A stretch of 51,122 nucleotides of DNA from Gemmatimonadota bacterium. Lineage in GTDB: Bacteria; Gemmatimonadota; Gemmatimonadetes; Longimicrobiales; Gaopeijiaceae. Each line of letters opens with the position of its first letter. Positions within the stretch are counted from its first letter, which is position 1. The stretch is from NCBI GenBank assembly GCA_015664885.1, contig DQPL01000062.1, positions 1-51,122 of the forward strand, written 5' to 3'. This document shows positions 1 through 7,087 of this stretch, piece after piece. The position numbers and the translations under genes were made by a program. The notes beneath the pieces were generated by a model. The model saw nothing but the letters and a program-made list of their open reading frames with translations. It had not been told where the DNA came from and made no database searches.

Positions 1-1
1 C

Positions 2-682
2 CGCCCCCGCTTAGCACTCCTGCTCTACGCCGTGGCGATGGGCTATCTCGAAGCCGCGGTCGTCGTCTACCTCAGAGCGCTGTACTACCCGGAGGGCTTC
101 TCCTTCCCGCTGGTGCCCATGGAAAGCCGGCTCGTGGCCATAGAAATTGGCCGCGAAGCCGCGACCGTGGTCATGATCTTCGCGATCGCGTGGGCGGCGG
201 CGCGCTCCGGCTGGCAGACGCTGACTGGCTTCGCGTTGGTCTTCGGTGTATGGGACATCGTGTACTACGTCGGGCTGTGGTTTCTGCTGGGCTGGCCGGC
301 GTCTCTGGTAGAGCCAGATGTGCTCTTTCTCATCCCGGCCGTCTGGGTCGGACCGGTGCTAGCCCCGTCGCTGATCGCCCTCTCCATGTCGGTCGCGGCT
401 TGGGTGCTTTGGCCGATGGACTATCGGGTCATCGCACCGCGTGCTTGGGAGTGGGCGCTGATGGCGGTGGCCGGCGTCGTGTTGGTCGCGACGTTCATCG
501 TGCCGGCTGCCTCGGCTGGGGTGACCCACCTGGGGGAGGGAATCTCACTGCCGGAGGTGAGCTATCCATGGTGGGGTTGGATGATTGGAGAGGGTACGGC
601 GGTGTTCCTAGCGGTGCGATGGTGGATGAGGGGGCGAGCTGGCCATGGGGATCTTCTGGGCTCAAACGTGAGCACCAAATAG
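2..682 (+). CDS. Integral membrane protein, 5' end outside window
   Basis: The frame is open to the left edge, so the start lies outside the window; GTG 32 and ATG 38 are in frame but nothing marks either as the start. Counting from GTG 32, six hydrophobic stretches are visible (about residues 1-18, 41-58, 64-88, 97-127, 139-160, 180-198), with tryptophan-rich ends such as 'YPWWGWMIGEG'. This is a polytopic inner-membrane protein of unknown function; I do not recognise the family. Its stop at 680-682 lies inside the block that is duplicated in front of the gene at 3127, so the duplication boundary falls near the end of this gene. Confidence 0.7.
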   Translation, partial: RPRLALLLYAVAMGYLEAAVVVYLRALYYPEGFSFPLVPMESRLVAIEIGREAATVVMIFAIAWAAARSGWQTLTGFALVFGVWDIVYYVGLWFLLGWPASLVEPDVLFLIPAVWVGPVLAPSLIALSMSVAAWVLWPMDYRVIAPRAWEWALMAVAGVVLVATFIVPAASAGVTHLGEGISLPEVSYPWWGWMIGEGTAVFLAVRWWMRGRAGHGDLLGSNVSTK

Positions 683-740
683 AGCGCATGTCGGATTCAA
701 GTAGGCGACCATGAGACTCTCTCATTCGGACCTGATCCCT
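671..740 (+). repeat. Duplicated 5' cassette, copy 1
   Basis: About 40 bases before the ATG at 711 match, with few changes, the bases before the ATG at 3127. The shared core is 'GTCGGATTCAAG' followed by a GGCGACC-ATGAG start region, and the similarity continues into the coding sequence as a shared N-terminal anchor. The block includes the likely ribosome binding site. It looks like an old tandem duplication of leader plus N-terminus whose downstream coding parts then diverged or were exchanged. Confidence 0.6.
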
Positions 741-1202
741 TTGCTGGTCATCATGGGTAGTGGAGCCGTCGGCGTGGTTTCGTCCGCCGCGCTCGTGCTC
801 TGGATGAGCCCCGCACTTGCCTCTGCGCCCGTCCCGGCGATAGTCGAGGCCGCGCCTACGGCCGCTGCGCCCCTCCGGGAGAGCGCTGCACCCGTGCGCG
901 TGGTCTTTTCGGTGCGTGCGCCCGTGCCCGACGTGTCCGAGTCTGCGCGGCACGCCTGGCCTGGGCCTGCGCCCGTTCGACTTGTGTGGACGTCTGACGG
1001 AGGGAAAATCGTCGTCCTGTGTCGCGAAAACGACGCGGACCGGCCACTGACCGCTCACGGAGCGGACGAATGGGTCCTCAAGAGCCTCCGGGACTCCGGG
1101 CAGTCCTTGGAGCGGGTGCGTTCAAGCCTGAGACAGGTCGGCTACAATCCGGGGATCGCAAATCGTTATTTCGATCTATTGGAGGCTGAACGGGCATGCT
1201 AG
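711..1202 (+). CDS. Small membrane-anchored hypothetical protein, duplicated N-terminus
   Basis: A 163-residue protein with one N-terminal hydrophobic segment (about residues 10-40) that works as a signal anchor, followed by a proline/alanine-rich linker and a soluble region of about 70 residues ending in Cys. No known domain is recognised. The first 25 residues ('MRLSHSDLIPLLVIMGSGAV') are clearly related to those of the protein at 3127 ('MRLNRTDIFPLFVIIGAGVV'), and the leader DNA matches too, but the rest does not align by eye. The partner at 3127 carries a TonB plug-like C-terminus; this one does not. Start chosen because the ATG sits at the same point of the duplicated leader in both copies. 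Confidence 0.65.
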   Translation: MRLSHSDLIPLLVIMGSGAVGVVSSAALVLWMSPALASAPVPAIVEAAPTAAAPLRESAAPVRVVFSVRAPVPDVSESARHAWPGPAPVRLVWTSDGGKIVVLCRENDADRPLTAHGADEWVLKSLRDSGQSLERVRSSLRQVGYNPGIANRYFDLLEAERAC

Positions 1203-1235
1203 AGGGGCGGCGCCACCGCCGTTGATGGGGAGCGC

Positions 1236-1916
1236 ATGATCATTCACCCAGCGATTTCCGTGGCATGGCGTCGGAGTGGTTTCGCGTTGGTCGTGCCGCT
1301 GGCGCTCGTCCTCGCCATGCCGTCACCGGGCGAAGCGCAGGCCTCGGTCCTTCACCCAACCGAGCTCTGCCGCGATCACGCCGACGCGTCCATCGTGACA
1401 TTCGAGGACGCGCTCCTGGAGGCACGAGTTCGAGAGTCCCTCCGGCTCGATGAGCAGGACGATCTCACCTGCGACTTGGTCTCGGACCTAACTGCGTTGA
1501 ATGTTCGCCCCGCCGGAATCGAGAGCTTGGCGGGAATCCAGAATCTCTCGGGCCTGACGTCCCTCTATGTGCGTGGCACGTCGATCACTGACGTCAGTGC
1601 GCTGAGCGGGCTCGAGCGGCTGACGTACCTGAATCTCAACCGCAACTCGATCACCGACATCAGCGCATTGAGTGGCCTCACACGCCTGACCAAACTCGGT
1701 CTCTCAGGCAACTCGATCACCGACGTCAGCGCACTGAGCGAACTCACCGCCCTGACCGAGTTACGCCTCAGCAGCAACCCGGGCTTCAGCAACATCGAAC
1801 CTCTGCTCGACCACAGGGAGATCGACAGTGTCTCCCTTCTGGACACCAGAGTGAGTTGCGCGAACGTCGCCCGGCTGCAGAGCAACGGACTGTTCGTATT
1901 CTCCGCCTGCCAGTGA
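1236..1916 (+). CDS. Secreted leucine-rich repeat (internalin-type) protein
   Basis: 226 residues with an N-terminal signal peptide (about residues 12-36, ending 'PGEAQA'). A capping region (about 55-100) has the internalin-like pattern of an acidic helix followed by 'LTALNV...IESLAGIQNL'. Three near-identical 22-residue LRR units (107-172) carry the core 'NSITDISALSGL', followed by a degenerate fourth unit and a C-terminal cap with Cys208 and Cys225, which may form a disulfide as may Cys45/Cys79. Such LRRs bind proteins or glycans; the partner is unknown. There is no C-terminal anchor, so it is probably free in the periplasm or secreted. A GGGGAG ribosome binding site precedes the ATG. Confidence 0.85.
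   Translation: MIIHPAISVAWRRSGFALVVPLALVLAMPSPGEAQASVLHPTELCRDHADASIVTFEDALLEARVRESLRLDEQDDLTCDLVSDLTALNVRPAGIESLAGIQNLSGLTSLYVRGTSITDVSALSGLERLTYLNLNRNSITDISALSGLTRLTKLGLSGNSITDVSALSELTALTELRLSSNPGFSNIEPLLDHREIDSVSLLDTRVSCANVARLQSNGLFVFSACQ
1554..1751 (+). repeat. Three tandem 66-bp coding repeats (LRR units)
   Basis: Three in-frame 66-base units encode residues 107-172 of the LRR protein. The DNA is similar unit to unit (for example 'AACTCGATCACCGACATCAG' recurs with one change), which suggests recent unit duplication and possible copy-number variation. It is a coding repeat, not CRISPR: units abut without spacers. Confidence 0.75.
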
Positions 1917-2004
1917 ACAACGGCCGCGCTTGATTTCTGACTGAGCGGCGGCTATTCAGGACCGAGAAGCGAAGCAGATACCGAGAGCAAGGAGTCGTCG
2001 CCAA

Positions 2005-2949
2005 ATGGACCTGAGCCCGAGCCGTACCGATGCATCAACATCGCCCTCCGCGCGTGCACTGCGGCCTGCGTTTCTCCTGGCCGCACTCGCCTTCGCGGCG
2101 GCGGTGAGCGCACCGAACGTGGACGCGCAGGCGGTGACCCCACGACCCGGGCAGCAGGTCGTCCTCGTAACGGGCTCGACGAGCGGACTGGGACGCGAGG
2201 TCGCGCGCAGACTTGCAGCGACGGGTGCCTTCGTCATCGTGCACGGCCGCAACCGTGAGCGGGGCATGAAGGTCGTCGAAGCGATCGAGAGCGAGGGGAT
2301 CGGGAACGCGCGCTTCTACGCCGTGGACCTTGCATCGTTCGAGCAGGTCCGAGAATTCGGTGAGACGATCCTGCGCGACTACGACCGACTCGATGTACTC
2401 GTCAACAACGCCGGCTTCGGGAGGGCGCCCGACGAGCGCATGGTCACGGAGGATGGGCACGAGCTGCGCTTTCAGGTGAACCACCTCTCGCACTTTCTGC
2501 TCACGCGGATGTGGCTGCCTCGGCTGCGTGAGTCGGCTCCCTCACGCATCGTCAACGTATCGTCGGGTGCTCAGCAGCCCATCGACTTCGACGACGTGAT
2601 GATCGAGAACGACTTCAGCGGTGGCCGCGCCTACGCCCAGAGCAAGCTCGCCCAGATCATGTTCACCATCGATCTCGCTGAGGAGCTGGAGGGAGCGGAT
2701 GTGATCGTGAACTCACTGCATCCGGCGACGTACATGGATACGGGGATGGTGAGGAGGGCCGGGCTCACGCCGAGGGCCACCGTCGGCGAAGGTGCAGACG
2801 CGGTGATGCAGCTGATCACTTCATCCGATATCGGGAGTGGCGGTTATTTCAACCGACTGCGGCCGGCGCGCGCGAACGCCCAGGCGTACGACGAGGAGGC
2901 TCGGAATAAGCTTCGCGAGTTGAGTGAGGAGCTGACCCGGGGGCGCTGA
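2005..2949 (+). CDS. Exported short-chain dehydrogenase/reductase
   Basis: 314-residue classical SDR preceded by a hydrophobic export or anchor segment (about residues 20-42). The Rossmann signature 'TGSTSGLG' is at 56-63, 'NNAG' at 134-137, the catalytic serine at 186/187 in 'NVSSGAQ', and Tyr210-x-x-x-Lys214 in 'YAQSKLAQ'. The layout resembles the retinol dehydrogenase/WWOX-like group that acts on hydrophobic alcohols or ketones with NADP(H); the substrate is unknown. It is odd for an NAD(P)H enzyme to carry a Sec-like signal, because the periplasm lacks free NADPH, so the segment may be an inner-membrane anchor with the domain in the cytoplasm. RBS AAGGAG lies about 12 bases before the ATG. 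Confidence 0.88.
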   Translation: MDLSPSRTDASTSPSARALRPAFLLAALAFAAAVSAPNVDAQAVTPRPGQQVVLVTGSTSGLGREVARRLAATGAFVIVHGRNRERGMKVVEAIESEGIGNARFYAVDLASFEQVREFGETILRDYDRLDVLVNNAGFGRAPDERMVTEDGHELRFQVNHLSHFLLTRMWLPRLRESAPSRIVNVSSGAQQPIDFDDVMIENDFSGGRAYAQSKLAQIMFTIDLAEELEGADVIVNSLHPATYMDTGMVRRAGLTPRATVGEGADAVMQLITSSDIGSGGYFNRLRPARANAQAYDEEARNKLRELSEELTRGR

Positions 2950-3072
2950 GGATACGTCTTAGTCTCAATGCAGTCCGGAGCAGATGAGTCCTCCTGCACT
3001 GGTTCGAGGAACTGAAGGCGCGCGCAGGTAACTGATGGGACGTTTTGCTCAACTCCTGACTAGGGATCTCCG

Positions 3073-3153
3073 ATACTCTAAGGTGAGTATTCAGATAGAC
3101 CGCACGTCGGATTCAAGGGGGCGACCATGAGGCTCAATCGCACGGACATCTTT
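3073..3153 (+). repeat. Duplicated 5' cassette, copy 2, with a small inverted repeat
   Basis: The second copy of the leader seen before 711 starts near 3084 and runs through the ATG at 3127 into the N-terminal anchor. Just upstream is a 6-bp inverted repeat, 'ATACTC' (3073-3078) and 'GAGTAT' (3085-3090), with a 6-base gap, which could be an operator; the equivalent position in copy 1 has only a weak match. Confidence 0.5.
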
Positions 3154-3777
3154 CCACTGTTCGTCATCATAGGCGCCGGCGTCGTCGCGGTCGGTGTGTC
3201 CGGCGCCCTGGTCGCCTCGGCTAGCCACCACCAGGTGTCTGCGTCGCTTCAACCCGTGGTTGCGCCAGAGTCTACGCCGGTTGAACCTGTCGTAGAGTCT
3301 GGGCCCACGCGGGTTGAACCCGTGTGGTCGCCGGACGGCACCACGTTGATGTGGTCTGCCGGCGGCACGTGGGGGGCATTGGAGTGCAGCGCAGGCGACG
3401 CGTCAGCCAGCCGCCTGCCGAGGAGTGAAGTGGAACCGTTCTACGTGGCCGTGTCGCCGGATGGGCGATGGCTCACGTACGAGAACCGTCACCGCCAAGT
3501 GCAAGTGCGTCCGCGCGGCAATGAGCAGCTGTGCGTAGGCACCGATGGGAAAGCGCGCATCGTTCGTCGCGTCGCCGAAGTCACGGTCCGATCAACCCCG
3601 ATCACGTTCGTCGATGGCGTGCGGGTCGACGGGGCCTTCTTCATGCAGAGCGTGAACCCAGACGACATCGACAACATCGAGGTCATCAAGGGGAAAGCGG
3701 CGGTCGGACTGTACGGGCAAGCCGCCTCCGAAGGCGTGATTCTGATCAGGCTCAAGCAGGGGCGCCAACGACGTTGA
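3127..3777 (+). CDS. Anchored protein with orphan TonB-receptor plug-like C-terminus
   Basis: 216 residues: an N-terminal signal anchor (about 10-32) shared with the protein at 711; a middle part with two 'SPDG' turns (68-71, 110-113) like fragments of a Tol/WD-type propeller; and a C-terminal region (157-210) that matches the SusC/RagA-type plug core, 'PITFVDGVRVDG', 'VNPDDIDNIEVIKG', 'AVGLYGQAASEGVILI'. No beta-barrel follows. Plug cores normally close an outer-membrane barrel and touch TonB; here the plug hangs from the inner membrane. Some M56/BlaR-type sensors of Gemmatimonadota and Bacteroidota carry such plugs, but no M56 domain is present. The next gene starts inside this stop codon (TTGA), so the two are translationally coupled. 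Confidence 0.8.
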   Translation: MRLNRTDIFPLFVIIGAGVVAVGVSGALVASASHHQVSASLQPVVAPESTPVEPVVESGPTRVEPVWSPDGTTLMWSAGGTWGALECSAGDASASRLPRSEVEPFYVAVSPDGRWLTYENRHRQVQVRPRGNEQLCVGTDGKARIVRRVAEVTVRSTPITFVDGVRVDGAFFMQSVNPDDIDNIEVIKGKAAVGLYGQAASEGVILIRLKQGRQRR

Positions 3778-4523
3778 AAAGAGTGACTCTGGCGTGGATC
3801 GCGGTGGTGTTGGCGCTGCCGCCGCAGGTCGGGGCCCAAGAGCCCGGGCTCGTCCGGGGCAGAGTCATCGATCGACAGAGCCTGGCCCCGGTCGGCTTGG
3901 CTTTCGTCTCCCAGGTTACGTCGGACCGCGGAGTTCTCACCGACGCTCTCGGGCAGTTCGCCCTCCCAATCGACCCGGCGTTCCCTTCCAGGGTCCAAGT
4001 CTCGGTGCTCGGTTACCGCGTTCTGCAGACCGACATCCCGACTGGTCGAGCCGGTCAGATGCTCACGGTCATGCTTGCGCCGGACCCCGTAGAGATCGAG
4101 GGGCTGACCGTGCTGGCAGAGCGCCTCGCCGACCGGCGGCGGGGGGTCTATGGAGTGGCCGACATCTTGGAGCGGGAGCAGTTGCTCGCGGCTCCTGACG
4201 CATCCGGTTATGAGCTGGTCCGGCGCATGCTGCCGTTCGTGCAGCCCTGTGGGGCTGACACCGAGGCGTTATGCCTTGAAGGTCGCGGTGTCAGGGGCGA
4301 AAGGCGCACGGTCTCGGTGTGCTATGATGGGCATCAGGTGCCCGAGTCCATGGTCGAAAGCGCGTTGTCTCCGGTCGACCCGACGGGGCTCTATCTGGTG
4401 GAGGTGTACAGCAGGGTCGGGGCGGTTTACATGTATTCGCCCGGCTACATGAAACGCCTCATCGCAGAGGGACCCGATCTGCCGCCGCTGTCCTTCGGGT
4501 GCAGGGACGCGGGCATCAGATAG
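3774..4523 (+). CDS. Carboxypeptidase-regulatory-like / plug-like periplasmic protein
   Basis: 249 residues from TTG 3774, which overlaps the previous stop TGA (3775-3777); GTG 3783 is an alternative. The signal peptide ends around 'QVGAQ'. A CarboxypepD_reg-like beta-sandwich follows ('VRGRVIDRQSLAPVGLAFV' to 'VMLAPDPVEIEGLTVLA'), then a plug-like region with a helix resembling 'REQLLAAPDASGYELVRRML', cysteines around 'CGADTEALCLEGRG', and the barrel-edge style 'LYLVEVYSRVGAVYMY'. Gemmatimonadota encode many such receptor halves without a barrel; function is unknown. The frame is open upstream to 3531, but that part is antiphase to the real gene at 3127 and is not coding. Confidence 0.75.
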   Translation: MKRVTLAWIAVVLALPPQVGAQEPGLVRGRVIDRQSLAPVGLAFVSQVTSDRGVLTDALGQFALPIDPAFPSRVQVSVLGYRVLQTDIPTGRAGQMLTVMLAPDPVEIEGLTVLAERLADRRRGVYGVADILEREQLLAAPDASGYELVRRMLPFVQPCGADTEALCLEGRGVRGERRTVSVCYDGHQVPESMVESALSPVDPTGLYLVEVYSRVGAVYMYSPGYMKRLIAEGPDLPPLSFGCRDAGIR

Positions 4524-4545
4524 GCCCGCGACGCGACCGGATAGT

Positions 4546-4574
4546 TTGTCCGGTCTTTCTGTCCGAATCGGACA
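4546..4574 (+). promoter_or_regulatory. Perfect 15-bp palindrome plus extra half-site upstream of HD-GYP gene
   Basis: 'TGTCCGAATCGGACA' (4560-4574) is a perfect 7+1+7 palindrome, and a further half-site 'TTGTCCG' (4546-4552) lies 8 bases before it. Such spacing fits cooperative dimer binding by a transcription factor. About 85-95 bases downstream, 'TAGCATCGCTCTTGCC' (4652-4667) has the TTGC part and spacing of a sigma-54 -24/-12 element but lacks the -24 GG, so a sigma-54 reading is weak. Regulator unknown. Confidence 0.45.
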
Positions 4575-4667
4575 AGATGGCGTAACGCGTATCAGGTGAG
4601 CTGCCGCGCCTAACTCGTTACCCCCAAGTGCCTTCCATAATCTGATCTCTCTAGCATCGCTCTTGCC

Positions 4668-5165
4668 ATGATCCGAGCTTGCACGCCCCCCACCACCAGT
4701 TCGGAGGCAGACATTACGGCGGTGGCCAATCTTCATGTGCTCGGCGAAGCCGCGATTCTGCACGATGTGGGTAAGGCCCGCGTACCCGCCGACATCGTCG
4801 GCAAGCCCGGTGAGCTCTCGCCCGAAGAGTGGAGGGTCCTTCAGAAGCATCCCGCCGAGGGCGCTCGCATGCTTCTCAACTCCGGCCCCGACATGGAGCT
4901 CGCGGCGATCGTCGCATACGAGCACCACATCAAGTACGACGGCAGCGGTTACCCGGGCGTCAGGTACCAACGCAAGCTCCATCGCGTAACGCAGTTGTTC
5001 CAGGTCTGCGACGTCTATCGTGCTCTGCGCACCGGGCGTCCCTTCCGGGACCCCTGGCCGCTCGCGGAAATCGTGCCGCATTTGCAGATGGAAAGCGGCA
5101 AGACCCTGTATCCGGCCGCTGTGGAGGCGTTCACCGGCATGCTACGCGAATGGGAGACTCTCTAG
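4668..5165 (+). CDS. HD-GYP-domain protein, N-terminally shortened
   Basis: 165 residues containing most of an HD-GYP phosphodiesterase core, a family that hydrolyses cyclic di-GMP or related dinucleotides: 'LHDVGKARVP' (His32-Asp33), 'HPAEGA' (His61), 'EHHIKYDGSGYP' (His86-His87, GYP at 94-96) and the late Asp115 in 'VCDVYRAL'. The first HD-GYP helices with the usual N-terminal His are missing: residues 1-22 do not resemble them, and a stop lies at 4638-4640 in frame. No sensor domain is attached. It may be a truncated remnant or a compact variant. The stop (5163-5165) overlaps the convergent amidohydrolase stop in the tetranucleotide CTAG. Confidence 0.75.
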   Translation: MIRACTPPTTSSEADITAVANLHVLGEAAILHDVGKARVPADIVGKPGELSPEEWRVLQKHPAEGARMLLNSGPDMELAAIVAYEHHIKYDGSGYPGVRYQRKLHRVTQLFQVCDVYRALRTGRPFRDPWPLAEIVPHLQMESGKTLYPAAVEAFTGMLREWETL

Positions 5166-6448
5166 CCCCCCGCGGCCAGTAGTCGCGCGCTGATCGCTTC
5201 GCGATCCACCTCTGAGCCGCGCAGGTAGACCGACGCGATCCTGCGCGTGTTGGTGATGTCATTGAGCGGGTTGGCGTCGAGCACCACGAAGTCCGCGCTC
5301 TGGCCCGAGGCGAGTGTTCCGACGTCGGACAGGTGCAACAGCTCGGCCGACGTGCTCGTGGCGGCCACGATCGCGTCGCTCGGTGTCATGCCAGCGGACA
5401 CCATGTCCTCGAGCTCCTGGTGCACCGCCCAGGGCGCGCCGCCATCTGTCCCGAATCCGATGCGGACGCCGGCCTCGGAGAGCCGCGCAAGGTTGCGTGC
5501 CTGGATGCCGAACGATTCCTGCGCCTGCGGGTTGCCCGTCGCTCGCGCCTGCATGGCCGAGAGCTGGTCGGCGGGCACGGTCCCGCTGAGCCAACTCAAG
5601 TCTGCCGCCACGCCTGGGTTGGGCAGGTTGGGGACTAGCACGAAGTCAGGGCGCTCCCGCACGAGCGCGACGAACTCGTCGTCTACGTCCCTGTCCCGCA
5701 CGCTGTGCGCGAACGCGTCGACACCGGCGCGTAGCAGTCCCTTCGCGTCACTCAACGCAAAGATGTGTGCTGTCACCTGGAGGTCGTGCTCGTGTGCCTC
5801 GTCGATGATGGCACCGAACAGGGCAGGCGTGAGCTTCTCGTACTGCCCGCCTCGGTCATCCACCCAGATCTTGACGATGTCGACCTGCAGGCTGGCCAGC
5901 TCCTGGACGGCCGCGCGTGCCTCGTCTTCGGTATTGACCCAGTGCGGAACCTCTGACCTTCCTGGCTCAGGGCGCGTGATGCCGGGGCCCGAGCTGAGAA
6001 ATCGCGCCGCGCCGGAAATCGCGCCATCACGCAGCGCGAGCGTCTCGTCCCCCGCGTCGCTGCCCAGGCTCACCGCTGCTCCGACGCCGTAGTAGGCGAG
6101 GTGTTCGAGCTGGCCGACGAGATCCGCGCGCGTGGTGCCGAGATGCATGTGTGTGTTGATGAGCGCAGGGATGATGGTCTTCCCGCTCAGGTCCATGCGC
6201 GCGGCGCCTTCCGGCACGTCCACGTCCCCCGCGGCACCGACGCTGGTAATGCGTCCGCCATCGACCACGATGGTGGCGTTCGCGATGACGGTCCCGTCCC
6301 CTACGATCACCCGGGCCCCTTCGAAAGCGATGGCGGTCGACGACGCGCCCTCATCGGAGGCGGCACAGCCGGCCAGGGGGAGGAGCAGGGCTAGCAGCAG
6401 CCGGCGAAAAGCCGACTGAAATCGAGGAGCAGGGCTGACGATGCTCAT
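5162..6448 (-). CDS. Lipoprotein metal-dependent amidohydrolase
   Basis: 428 residues; the lipoprotein signal ends in 'LAGC' with lipid-accepting Cys28. Amidohydrolase-superfamily TIM barrel with flanking beta-sandwich: 'NTHMHLG' (His100, His102), probable carbamylated Lys193 in 'VKIWVDDRG', 'TAHIF' (His228), 'AHSVRD' (His248), 'GFGTDGG' (Asp335), and the C-terminal 'GTLASGQSADFVVLDANPL'. It belongs to the imidazolonepropionase/prolidase-like exported group that cleaves amide or dipeptide bonds; the substrate is not predictable. A GGAGG site lies 5-6 bases before the ATG. Probably anchored in the outer or inner membrane facing the periplasm. Confidence 0.88.
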   Translation of the reverse strand: MSIVSPAPRFQSAFRRLLLALLLPLAGCAASDEGASSTAIAFEGARVIVGDGTVIANATIVVDGGRITSVGAAGDVDVPEGAARMDLSGKTIIPALINTHMHLGTTRADLVGQLEHLAYYGVGAAVSLGSDAGDETLALRDGAISGAARFLSSGPGITRPEPGRSEVPHWVNTEDEARAAVQELASLQVDIVKIWVDDRGGQYEKLTPALFGAIIDEAHEHDLQVTAHIFALSDAKGLLRAGVDAFAHSVRDRDVDDEFVALVRERPDFVLVPNLPNPGVAADLSWLSGTVPADQLSAMQARATGNPQAQESFGIQARNLARLSEAGVRIGFGTDGGAPWAVHQELEDMVSAGMTPSDAIVAATSTSAELLHLSDVGTLASGQSADFVVLDANPLNDITNTRRIASVYLRGSEVDREAISARLLAAGG

Positions 6449-6601
6449 GGGAGCCTCCGGGGGAAGTGCGGGATCTACGGACCGGTTACACGATGGCTCG
6501 CACGGTAGGCGGGCGACTATAGTTTGCGCCAGGCCGAGCTTCCTTGCATCCCACTCCTGTGCATCAGCATGTCGCCCCTCGTCTGATCCTCCGATTCAGA
6601 G

Positions 6602-6770
6602 GACACCCCCCTACCCATTGCGGACGCGATTCGCATCACCGAACAGGTGGCGTCGGCGCTGACCTACACGCACGAGTGTGGCGTGGTCCATCGAGACATC
6701 AAGCCGGAGAACATCCTGCTCAGCCGAGACCAGGCGATAGTGGCGGACTTCGGGATCGCCAGAGCTGGAC
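6602..6770 (+). pseudogene. Serine/threonine protein kinase fragment
   Basis: A single open stretch carries the central part of a Hanks-type kinase: the helix before the catalytic loop ('IRITEQVASALTYTHECG'), the catalytic loop 'VVHRDIKPENILL' and the 'ADFGIARAG' metal-binding motif. The N-lobe (P-loop, Lys) and everything after DFG are missing. The join at about 6770 leads directly into TPR-like sequence in another frame. It is the core of the kinase-TPR proteins common in Gemmatimonadota and Acidobacteriota, left as debris with no plausible start codon or RBS. Confidence 0.8.
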
Positions 6771-6893
6771 CCATTGAATGCCTGGTTTCAGGCGCTCTAC
6801 GGCGTTGTACTGCATATGACCCGCCGCTATGACGAGGCCATAGAGGCCCTCAACGGTGCATTGCGGCTCTCTTCGCGGTCCTCTTTTCAGTGA
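6771..6893 (+). pseudogene. TPR fragment from kinase-TPR protein
   Basis: In a different frame from the kinase piece the DNA encodes 'NAWFQALYGVVLHMTRRYDE' followed by 'AIEALNGALRL', the pattern of the TPR region that follows the kinase domain in the same protein type. It ends at TGA 6891-6893. Most of the intervening C-lobe and linker has therefore been deleted and the two remnants joined out of frame. Confidence 0.65.
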
Positions 6894-7087
6894 CCGGCGC
6901 GTGGACCTTCTACACGGCCTACTCCGTGCGCAGCATCGTAGAGACCGAGGGCCAGGACATCTCGCACCTCATGTTCGCGCTGCGCAGCATGCGTAATCTG
7001 CTGTCGCTGGCGGTGGTTCTCGTCTTGTTTCTGCTGACCTTCGACGCGCGCGAGCTGCTCACTTCAGTGTTCGGCGAATTCTTTTAA
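6860..7087 (+). pseudogene. C-terminal piece of a membrane protein
   Basis: A third frame, overlapping the end of the TPR fragment, encodes 'IAALFAVLFSVTGAW', a polar loop, and 'LLSLAVVLVLFLLTF', ending 'VFGEFF' at the TAA 7085-7087. Two membrane segments are seen. It starts in the middle of a hydrophobic helix with no start codon in a sensible place, so it looks like the 3' end of a gene joined to the kinase debris. GTG 6890 would give a 65-residue product if it were expressed. Confidence 0.5.

Noticed and set aside
1554-1751. Tandem 66-bp repeats as a CRISPR array
   Set aside because: Units abut without spacers and encode LRRs in frame.
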